From NCBI GenBank assembly GCA_009746045.1, contig RPFO01000418.1:2663834-2727833 (forward strand): a stretch of 64,000 bases of DNA, read 5' to 3'. Under the pieces are notes generated by a model that did not search any database, was not told where the DNA came from, and worked only from the letters and a program-made list of their open reading frames with translations. Made by a program: the position numbers and the translations under genes. The DNA comes from Mesostigma viride (taxonomy: Eukaryota > Streptophyta > Mesostigmatophyceae > Mesostigmatales > Mesostigmataceae). Within the stretch, counting starts at the first letter, position 1. Each line of letters begins with the position of its first letter. Of the stretch, positions 55,555-64,000 are shown one piece after another.

Positions 55555-56087
55555 CCCATCACTGTGGGGCCGACATAGTGCGGTTTGGCACGGAAGACTG
55601 GTGGGATTGGAAGTATTATGTGGATGGGGTCGGGCACACGGTGACGCCCCCCAAGGTTGCCCCAGCGGATGGGCGCACCTTCCTGGACAAGACCGTACCA
55701 GACTTCGCGTGGACTCTGAAGACTACCTTCGATGAGGATCACGTGACACGCACCTAGGTGTTCAAGATGGGGGTGGACTTCCTCAGTGTTCATCGTTGCG
55801 GGGTGGTGGACAAGTCGGCCTTGACCTTGATGTTCACCCACCCTCAGTTCTTCGCTGGGTTCCTGGCCATGTGGCCCCCGGGCACGTGGGTGGAGATCTC
55901 CCGGTTCGGCCGACAGAAGGTGTCACCCTACCAGGTGGCTTTCGAGCGAGACCTGCGCTCGTATCCCGGTAGTCTGATTCAGAGTATGACGCCCATGGGT
56001 CGTCAGGCCCTTATTGCAGCCCAGCGACAACGGCGCGCCCGACAACGGCGGTCGCTGAGATGGTTGTGGGAGTTTTATGATGGATAG
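55555..56087 (+). pseudogene. Third ORF of gypsy element 2, C-terminal domain (unknown function)
   Basis: Reads RFGTEDWWDWKYYVDGVG and FAWTLKTTFDEDHVTRT, then TAG at 55,755, then in the same region KMGVDFLSVHRCGVVDKSAL, FTHPQFFAGFLAMWPPG, WVEISRFGRQ and VSPYQVAFERDLRSYPG. The last two blocks align with the end of the element 1 third ORF. It stops at 56,087, about 190 bases before the PPT. The function is unknown; conservation of this end across diverged elements suggests a folded domain. Confidence 0.6.
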
Positions 56088-56271
56088 CGGAATGATCCTG
56101 TCATCCTGTTTCATGCTACTACGTCAGGGTTGGTCCTGTGTATCAACCTCTAGAGGAGTTGGTATTGCTAACCCGCGGGTGAACCGGGGTTGGGACGTAG
56201 TACTCTTATAGTAGTGTAGCTTACCTGTTTCCTTTCTATCTCTTGTACGGTATAGGGACTACCGACCCCTG

Positions 56272-56285
56272 TGGGGGGGGAGGAG
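56272..56285 (+). promoter_or_regulatory. Polypurine tract of gypsy element 2
   Basis: GGGGGGGGAGGAG lies directly before the 3' LTR, equivalent to 8737-8748 in element 1. Confidence 0.75.
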
Positions 56286-56287
56286 TC

Positions 56288-56892
56288 GGTTACGGGCCCG
56301 GCGGCCCTTTCGGCCGGACGTAACAATGGAATAAATTACTAAGGCAGTTTGGCCTGTTGATATAGTTTGTATGGACTATGGTAATCGTGTGAATTGGACT
56401 AGTTATTTTGGTCCTAGGTTGACCTTATAGGGGCCGGTGCAGTGGCGCCGCGCCAGTTCTGGATTTGTCTGTACATAGAACTTTCTATGCGTGGATCCTG
56501 TAGTTGAGGGTCGATGTCGGCCCGGGGGTCCTATACGTGGAATGCATGATTTGGAATGTTCTAGAAGGATCGGCGTTGTATCTGCGCCGCAGCCGGCCTA
56601 GGTTAAATTAGTCCAAGGCCGAGAGTCTCGTCCTCTTGGTTTGATGAATGTTAAGTGCGAAGACGCCTTCACATTGAGCCCGGGGCAATTATTATCCATT
56701 TGTTGTAATTGGTATTGCTAGCCAATATAAGTGTGTAACAATTAGCTTGGTATCAAGCCGCGGTGCCAGATATCTCACGACTCACGTCGTGAAGCGCAAT
56801 CTACATTAAGCTACCCTTGATTATTCCTAATTCCGGCATGGAGGGTCTTTTGCTATGTAGCTCAGGCTAGGTGTCTGGGCTGGCACGTAACA
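56288..56892 (+). repeat. 3' LTR of gypsy element 2
   Basis: 605 bp, the same family as 16,792-17,379. Its first bases read GGTTACGG rather than TGTTACGG, and it ends CACGTAACA followed by the CCAAC duplication. Confidence 0.87.
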
Positions 56893-57034
56893 CCAACACA
56901 AAGGACCATCAAAAGGGCACTCCGCATATAAGTCCCAAAAAGTCAAGTCAGGCCAGGAATCATAACACTTTGGCCGTTCAAAGGACTCAGCCAATTACAC
57001 TGAACGTTCAACTACAAGTTCGCGTCCACTTGGA

Positions 57035-57722
57035 TGTAACAGTATACACACTGTCGAAGAAAATACTGTTACAGGCTACAATAATAAGCTCAAGCCACTG
57101 GGTCGCCTGGTCTTTCCTTCACGAGCAAGCATGCAGCCAGGGTGTGTGTTGAGTCCCATAAAAACAGATACAATGATTCGGATTAATTATTTTGGGCCTA
57201 GGTAACAATTGAAGTAGGAGCCAAGCGTGACGTGTCAATGGGCTGGCACTAGCAGTCAGTGCAGTCGCTTCGCGCTGCGTCAGGACTTGATAGCCGGGCC
57301 AGAGCCGTCATGCACAATCTTGTGTGGGCTGATTTGTGGTCTCGGGACTGGAGAGTCGGCGCCATGTCGGCGCCTGCTAGCCAGGTTAAACGTGGCGTGC
57401 CTAGGTGAAATTGGTCCGAGGACGAGAGTCTCGTCCTCTTGGTTCAATGAATTAAATGTATGAGAGTTGAAGCCTACACATCGGACCTGGGGCATTTATC
57501 CGTTTTTAATCAGTGAACAACTGAACATTGCTAGCCATTACAATTGCGTATTTATTAAGTAGCTTAGCATCAAGTTGCGATGCTAGTAGACATCTCATGC
57601 ACGATTTCTGGTCGTGAAGCGCAGCCTACATTCGGCCATAGTTGATTCTTCCTAATACTGGCACAGTAGGTCTTTCACTAACATAGCTCAGCCCTGGTAG
57701 GTGTAAAACCTGGCATGTTACA
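57035..57722 (+). repeat. Divergent gypsy LTR (third family member)
   Basis: Starts TGTAACA, ends TGTTACA, 688 bp. It resembles the element 2 LTR in parts (ATTATTTTGG.CCTAGG; GAGTCTCGTCCTCTTGGTT; TCGTGAAGCGCAGCCTACATT) and is followed by the same TGGTTATCGGAG primer motif. No downstream gag/pol is present. Confidence 0.7.
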
Positions 57723-57723
57723 C

Positions 57724-57735
57724 TGGTTATCGGAG
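57724..57735 (+). promoter_or_regulatory. Primer-binding-site candidate after the third LTR
   Basis: TGGTTATCGGAG, identical to 17,381-17,392. Confidence 0.6.
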
Positions 57736-58165
57736 TTTTGTGTGCTGGTTAGGATAGCTGACTCTCCCAGAGAGAGATAGCATATCCAGTTATTAGGAAA
57801 TCAAGACAGAGCTTGGTGTAGGTAGACGGAGGCCGTTTTCAGGCTCAACCAGGGCGGCGTGAGCTACGAGGTGGCCGTTGCCACTGGAATAGGCGATAGT
57901 TGGTAGGGGTAGCGTTGGCTACAACACGGGCCGCTCAGCCCCTGCAAGCAGCCGCCTCCATTTTACAAAGCCGCCAGCAACATCAAGGCGGCATAACACG
58001 AGGTTAGGGATGTTCGGAATGGCGGCCCAGATCGAGCCGTATCTAGACTACACTACTGTAGCCAAGGCCCAGAGACGTGCCTAGACTAGACATGCAAGGC
58101 CCAGAGCCGTGTCTAGACTTGCCAAGGCCCAGAGCCGTGTCTAGACTTGCCAAGGCCCAGAGCTG
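57736..58165 (+). other. Leader remnant of a third gypsy element
   Basis: The first ~100 bases parallel the element 2 leader. At 58,065-58,165 there are about four copies of a ~29-bp repeat, AAGGCCCAGAGCCGTGTCTA. The body of the element is missing. Confidence 0.5.
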
Positions 58166-59387
58166 AACAGGTCCAGCCCGGGGCCATTCAATACCGCCAT
58201 AGCCCATAGCCGAGCCTTTTGCAAGAAGGACGCTAGACGTCCATGAACAAGGTAAGGAGCTAGAAAATTCTTTCCCGTTCTTCCTGTCTTGCCCACGCGC
58301 GTAGGCAAGGGTTTTTTAATTGTTTTCTGTATACATGTCTGTGCACGTTGATGTTGGGTCGGCCCCAAAAGTCGACCTTCGTGAGCTGTGAAAGGACCCC
58401 CAGAGGGCAACGCCGATTACAGCTCGAGGGTAGCTACCGGCCGGCCGTAGCCGATTGTACGTGTTGCCGGTGGCTGTACCTCAATGTCGCGTATTGTTTG
58501 TGAACGTGATGTTACTGCCTTGTGTTTCTCCCTCGCCGTGAGCACGTCATGACAAGCACGTAGAGGTATCCTGGGTGGGCTTTCTCCTTCTCCTTCCTGT
58601 ATGTCCATATCTATATTATGTAGTAGCTCATGATAGGGCAACCGGACTACCAGCCATATCATGAAGACAACCAGCGCAGGCCATGAGAAATCGGAAGAAT
58701 CCGGACCATGCATGGTAGCTCTAAGCTCGAGCCTGTCGTTATCTTGCCCGCGTGTTCGAGTCGTTCAGGATGATGAATATGAATGGTAATGGAAATGTGT
58801 AGCATTGTGCATTGAAATTATGGCTGGCTTACGTGTAGAGTGACTAGATGACCTAGACGGTGGGGCCGGAATTAAACAGCTTGCTTGATTAGGGCGTGTG
58901 TTTCGAGCCTAACTGGCCGGGAGTGTCTAGCTGTGAGCACCATTGCTGCGATTGTACCCAGCCATATTTCTCTAAGGATAAGGTCATACATGCCCAGCAT
59001 CCACAGCAATGTGGGTGTAACAGTTTAGATTAGTCTAATAGGATTATGTGTGCCCCATTCAGCCACCCATCAGGGTTAATTAATAAAGAGTTTAATTAAT
59101 TGATTAAGGGAGCACTAGTTTGTAGACAGCGTCACGTTTCATTAGATCAACAATGTCCATGACTTCAGATAGAGTTTATTTCAAACTATATGACATATCA
59201 ATACAAAAAAAAAGGTAATGTTACAATACCAACCATTAATTAATTAGACTCGTGCTCCCGTTGGGGAGTCACGGAGCATTAACCCCGATGGATGGATGGA
59301 TGGGTGCAAATAGTCCTACCGGTCTACTCTCACTACAACATCTATCTACAACATCTATCTACAACTAGTCTAAGCTTGCTCTCTACC
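58166..59387. other. Unassigned DNA
   Basis: Small ORFs only. Near 59,288-59,366, GATG repeats and three ATCTATCTACAAC units form the likely microsatellite tail of the LINE remnant that follows on the minus strand. Confidence 0.4.
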
Positions 59388-59640
59388 CTAGGGGAACTGT
59401 CTGGAGTGCTTGCCGTATGTTTGCACACGCGGGCGCTTCGCCACGGGAGGGGGTTCGTTGTCCTCTATGACCTGGGCCCACTTGGCCTTGTCCATAATCT
59501 TTTTCCAAATCACGGAGAGGCCTAGGCCCCCCATGTCCTCTACTAGCTGTTCTTTGAAGGTGCGGGCCTTGCGGCGTCTAGCATCACGGGGCCCGGCCCA
59601 CGTAAGGAGGTGCCGGCCAGGCTGAGCTGGGCGCAGTCCC
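59388..59640 (-). pseudogene. LINE ORF2 C-terminal remnant
   Basis: The minus-strand reading HLLTWAGPRDARRRKARTF, KEQLVEDMGGLGLSVIWKKI and MDKAKWAQVIEDNEP ends at a TAG at 59,388. It fits the common RTE/L1-like C-terminal segment (W-GH..R......W...A.DR..W). A tail of ACAACATCTAT-type repeats follows. The 5' part is lost. Confidence 0.55.
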
Positions 59641-59838
59641 GCGGGGGGGGCACGTCAGGTGTCTACCTGGTTGGTGCGAGCTAAGTGCCCTACTAGCTGC
59701 AGGTGCCCAATACCAACCATAATCCATGTTACACAAACCACTTTGACCGTAGGCATTGAGCCCTGTATTGATGTGATGTTCAGGCACCTTTCCTTCTCTT
59801 GATTTCTTCTTTACCACCCACCAGGAGTATAATTCCAT

Positions 59839-62800
59839 CTAGAGGCGACTGTCATTAGGATCGACGTCATACATGACATTTTCGTAAACATCACCATCAA
59901 ATGGGCGTTGATGGGGCAAAGATGTTGACACCTGATTGCTATTTCCAGGAGCAGCAACCGACACTGGCGCTACACTTGCGATTATTGCGGGCTGCGTGTG
60001 TTTGCCGCCTGCCCTCGTAATGCTACGCTTCTTCTTCCACAGCAGAATCGCAAGAACAATACAAACAATGGCAGCCGCACCGGCAACGGCTGGGGCGATG
60101 ATGACAACAAGTGACAGACCACCATCGGAAGTGGAACCACCTGCAAGCAAGCACAAGAGCACGTGTGAGCGAACCTTGGCACAAACTGGGAGATGCATGG
60201 ATCTAAGCAAAACTGCATACCTACAAAAATGAAAGGCGAGACTTGTTCTAGTCAGTGGCAGGAGCATCGTTGGTCAACCCCCTACCTATATCGATAACAA
60301 CACAACTACTCCCGGGAAGGTACACCCTATTAAATAGTAAAATCTGACCATATTAAATAGTAAAATGCGCACAGTACTTCTAAGGGCCCCTCCCCAGAAT
60401 TAAACTCACAAAATGACCGAATAAACACGATAGGGCAGATACGTAGTCCCGTACAGCGTAGAACAGCTTTGCAAGACAACGAACGAATGGCTGGCTTTCA
60501 AAACCCCGGCCTGTACCTGCGGTACGTGCAACTTCCAGGGGTTCAACTCCTAGTTCATAATCAACTATAGTCACACACTAGGATCCAGTAATTATAGCAC
60601 CGGGCAGGTACGTACCAGGGGCTGTCGCCAGCGTGCAGGCGCAGCTGTAACTGCCCGCCCCAATGGATGTAACTGTTGGCGAAAGGCCGCTGGGGCACCG
60701 GGGGCAGGACACTGCAACGGTGACCGCGAGAGTAGCATGTGAAGCACCATTGTCTTATTAATGCAATTACAGCTCGTTTGCAGGCAAGCACGTAGCTGCG
60801 CGTCTGTGTTTTCTGAATGTCGGTGTATCCCTGTGTCTGAGTGTGTCAGTGACGGTGAGCCAGAGTGCGTTCATGCGTGCATGTGAAAGAGAGGGGGGGA
60901 AGGGGGGAGGGAGGGGGGAGGGAGGGAGGGAGGGAGGGAGGGAGGGAGGGAGGGAGGGAGGGAGGGAGGGAGGGAGGGAGGGAGGGAGGGAGGGAGGGAG
61001 GGAGGGAGGGAGGGAGGGAGGGAGGGAGGGGAGGGAGGGAGGGAGGGAGGGAGGGAGGGAGGGAGGGAGGAGGGAGGAGGGAGGGAGGGAGGGAGGGAGG
61101 GAGGGAGGGAGGAGGGAGGGAGGAGGAGGGAGGGAGGGAGGGAGGGAGGGAGGGAGGGAGGGAGGGAGGGAGGGAGGGAGGGAGAGGGGGAGGGAGCTTC
61201 TCGCTACAAGGTTGGATAAATGGGTGTTGTGCTGCAAAGCCATACCTTGCGCCCCATGAAATCATTTGGTGCCTTTGCTGGTAACAACAAAAAAAGGAAC
61301 TAGTATGCTAACTAATCCGGGGCTAACAAAAGTCAAAGGTTCAGGGTAATAAGAGAAAACGAGCAGTCATCAGAGCTCTGACTACAAATAAGAATGCTAG
61401 TACTTGTTACGATTGCTACTCTGAAGAGCGTGATTACAACAGAAAGTACTACTAATAATTGTCAGGATTTCTGCTACAGATACTGGTATATGACTGCCGA
61501 TAGCAACACTAATAAGTATTACTACCAACAACGATACTCAACCTTCTTAAGACCGCCCCTACTGCCGGCTGCCATCAACTTACGTGCAGCTTGCGTGCTG
61601 TCATCAGCCTGGGCGGGGGGCATCTCCCACGACAACAATTGCTGCCACGTCGCGCCGTACCCAGGCAAATCAACAACCAGGCTGGCCCCCACTTGTGCCA
61701 CCTTGGCCGCCACCACATTCAATATGTCCTGGGCGATGGTGTCCGCGAGGGCATCGGCTTGATCTGTCTCTATACTGCTGGCATCCCATCTCCTGGTTAA
61801 GTTCACCCGTGGGGCGACGCTGTATTTGGCCACCACGCTGCCCTCAGAGAGCTCAACAAGCACGACCTGTGGGCGCCACCACCACCACAATGTGGGCGTG
61901 AACCAGGAGACAAGGAAACATGGGAGGAAATAGTGGTGGGAATTAACAAGGGTAAGAAACATTGGAGGAAATAGGGAGTGTCCACGCATGTCCACTCACT
62001 CACGTTCACTCAACACGCTCATACACAGGACGTCATTTCTAATTGATTGATACAGACTTGTGCTTTTGATTGTGTTTTGATGGAGCTGGTGATGTACTCT
62101 GTGACGCAAGGCTGTCTTAACCCGAAGGGGGCCCGCGCACGCAAGCGCTTACTTACTGGTAGGAAGCACACGGAGTGGATGTGCTGCATGGCACCTCATT
62201 GGTCGCGGCGCACGGTACCAGTTTATTCGCACAGGGGCACACAAAAATTTTACAAGTATTGATCCTTTATCAGACAGCAAGAAAATCTGCGTTCGTTACA
62301 AGTCTGTACCAGAAACACGTTGTAAGTTTAGTAGATTAGAGGCCAACACTAGTCCATTACTAGTCCATTACTAGTCCATACATAGCAGTAGAGTATGCCG
62401 GTACATAGTTGCTTGCATGGCTGTAGAACCTGTACGGGCTCCTGCCTTTGTTTCCATGGTCTCATGCCTTGCTGGAACCCCGTTCTTGATGGGTAGCGAC
62501 CATGAAATAATTGATACGGCAGCATCATAGCTACAGCGATAGATATAGCAGCAATAATTGATATGGCAGCATCATAGCTACAGCGATAGATATAGCAGCA
62601 ATAATTGATATGGCAGCATCATAGCTACAGCGATAGATATAGCAGCAATAATTGATATGGCAGCATCATAGCTACAGCGATAGATATAGCAGCAAGAATT
62701 GATCTGGCAGCATCATAGCTACAGCGATAGATATAGCAGCAATAATTGATATGACAGCATTACGCACGATAGAACCAAGCCAGGGATGCGCCCGCGCATA

Positions 62801-64000
62801 AGCAAGGAGACAGTACCTGTTCGACTTGCACGCTGTAGGCCCCTGCAAGGGTGGACCTTAGGGCATCCTGCACAGCCGGGTCTTGCGAAAACTGTGCATA
62901 ATCCCAGCCACTGAACCGGGCCACTACCGACAAGGGCGGGGCCAGTCTCACCACGGTCAGCGTAAAATTAACGCTAGCCCCGTGCGTTCCTGAGATCCTT
63001 GTCTCCACCGTCACCGGCGTCGACCCCACCAAAAAGGGAGCGAGTGCGACGGAACCCGCGCGTACTCCCTGGGAAGCGGCAACGGCTTGGCCGTTCAGGG
63101 GTGTGGACGGTCCGTAAACGCGCACGTCCACCCCACTGGGCCAGGTCACACGGAGAGAGATACCGGAATCGCTGCTCTTGAGGGTGACGTAGTACTCCCT
63201 GATCGCAGTGTCAAATCCCCCTGGTGGCCACTGGGAGTCGTACTGCCTGAGGCTGTACCCGTCGCCCACAGAGAGGGATTCGAGGCCGGCTCCTGAGGAT
63301 GGCCAAGGGAAAGGGGGGGGAGGAGGACTTGGTGACCGGGGAGATGGAACAGGAAGGGGTGGAGAAGGTGGGAGAGGCTGAGGCGGGGGTGGCGAAGGTG
63401 GAGGGGGCTGAGGAGGGGTGGCGAAGGTGGAGGGGGCTGAGGAGGGGTGGCGAAGGTGGAGGGGCTGAGGAGGGGTGGTCCAGTTAGAGATGGCTGAGGA
63501 GGGGGTGGCGAAGGTGGAGGGGCTGAGGAGGGGGTGGCGAAGGTGGAGGGGGCTGAGGAGGGGGTGGTCCAGTTAGAGATGGCTGAGGAGGGTGGCGAAG
63601 GTGGAGGGCTGAGGAGGGGTGGCGAAGGTGGAGGGGGCTGAGGAGGGGGGGGTCCAGTTAGAGGTGGCTGAGGAGGGTGGTGGCGAAGGTGGAGGGGGCT
63701 GAGGAGGGGGTGGTCCAATTAGAGGTGCTGAGGAGGGTGGGAAGGTGGGAGGGGCTGAGGAGGGGTGGCGAAGGTGGAGGGGGCTGAGGAGGGGGTCCAG
63801 TTAGAGGTGGCTGAGGAGGGGATGGCGAAGGTGGAGGGGGCTGAGGAGGGGGTGGTCCAGTTAGAGGTGGCTGAGGAGGGGGTGGCGAAGGTGGAGGGGG
63901 CTGAGGAGGGGGGGGTCCAGTTAGAGGTGGCTGAGGAGGGGGTGGCGAAGGTGGAGGTGGATGAGGAGGGGGTGGCGAGGGTGGAGGGGGCTGAGGAGGG
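59839..64000 (-). CDS. Single-pass membrane protein with Pro-rich ectodomain (host gene, 5' end off window)
   Basis: Four exons on the minus strand: 64000 (edge)-62817, 61866-61584, 60711-60616 and 60140-59839, stop TAG. All three junctions are GT–AG and keep phase (0, 1, 1). From the N-terminal side: a Pro/Ser-rich repeat region (PSPPLPVPSPRSPSPPPPP), a beta-rich domain (GDGYSLRQYDSQWPPGGFD, GISLRVTWPSGVDVRVYGP), a segment FSGWDYAQFSQDPAVQDALR followed across the splice by VVLVELSEGSVVAKYSV (SEA-like or algal surface-domain pattern), and a small Cys-rich exon (CPRCPSGLSP, SYSCACTLA). A ~25-residue hydrophobic helix with WKKKRS stop-transfer comes next, then a ~65-residue tail with VYENVMYDVDP. 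Probably a type I cell-surface or wall-linked protein. I do not recognise the specific family. Confidence 0.7.
60889..61195. repeat. (GGGA)n microsatellite in an intron
   Basis: About 300 bases of AGGG/GGGA repeats between the second and third visible exons of the membrane-protein gene. ORFs read through it are artefacts. Confidence 0.95.
62511..62757. repeat. 47-bp tandem repeat, about five copies, in an intron
   Basis: The unit contains GGCAGCATCATAGCTACAGC and GATAGATATAGCAGCAATAA. It lies 60 bases from the donor of the first visible exon of the membrane-protein gene, inside the intron. Confidence 0.92.
63340..64000. repeat. Coding minisatellite for Pro/Ser-rich repeats
   Basis: Tandem units containing GGCGAAGGTGGAGGGGGCTGAG, interspersed with GGTCCAGTTAGAG. 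On the minus strand these encode PPPSPP-type repeats with occasional LTGPP. Unit lengths are not all multiples of three, so the coding frame beyond the first ~100 bases is uncertain. Confidence 0.85.

Noticed and set aside
60767..61284. Several ORFs of Gly/Arg/Glu or Pro/Ser repeats on both strands
   Set aside because: They read through the (GGGA)n intron microsatellite in all frames.
62511..62757. Regular 47-bp repeats resembling a CRISPR array
   Set aside because: The copies are directly tandem with no unique spacers, and the context is a eukaryotic intron.

Overview
The window is eukaryotic nuclear DNA. Genes are split by GT–AG introns with strong GTAAGT donors, and nearly everything else is transposon. 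The mix points to a green alga or prasinophyte-like protist: chromodomain Ty3/gypsy elements, a plant-type tnp2 CACTA transposon, LINEs with a restriction-like endonuclease, and a host surface protein with a Ser/Pro-rich ectodomain. That placement is an inference; no rRNA, organelle gene or marker gene is present to confirm it.

Layout. Positions 1-9318 hold most of a Ty3/gypsy chromovirus (element 1): gag, pol, a third ORF, polypurine tract (PPT) and 3' LTR. Its 5' LTR lies outside the window. Positions 9319-16791 are mostly unassigned DNA, with a decayed APE-type LINE on the minus strand (12.2-14.0 kb) and a 5'-truncated LINE tail at 16.5 kb. Positions 16792-56892 form one Ty3/gypsy element (element 2) bounded by matching LTRs and a 5-bp duplication (CCAAC). 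It has grown to about 40 kb because other elements landed inside it: a LINE cluster (18.55-21.58 kb), a palindromic foldback/SINE composite (23,900-24,790), a 10.2-kb CACTA transposon (27,517-37,714), a gag-protease-only copia element (39,086-43,613), an ORF1-only LINE-like insert (44,602-46,620), another foldback plus SINE (49,148-49,520) and a second copia-like element (about 50.2-55.0 kb). Where a target duplication could be found, removing the insert brings the gypsy reading frame back together.

Positions 57,035-58,200 carry a divergent third LTR with the same primer-binding-site motif and a related leader. At 59.4 kb there is a LINE 3' remnant. From 59,839 to the window end, on the minus strand, lies the only clear host gene: the last four exons of a single-pass membrane protein.

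Functional links. The CACTA element carries two divergent spliced genes around a shared ~785-bp promoter region: a six-exon tnp2-type transposase that reads cleanly through every junction, and a six-exon accessory (TnpA-position) gene with apparent frameshifts. Both gypsy elements carry a third ORF after the chromodomain, with conserved ends and a variable Pro/Ala/Arg-rich middle, that I cannot assign to any family. This ORF and the RNase H1-type hybrid-binding domain in the element 2 leader are the best candidates for undescribed biology. All family assignments come from reading motifs by eye; no database search was run.
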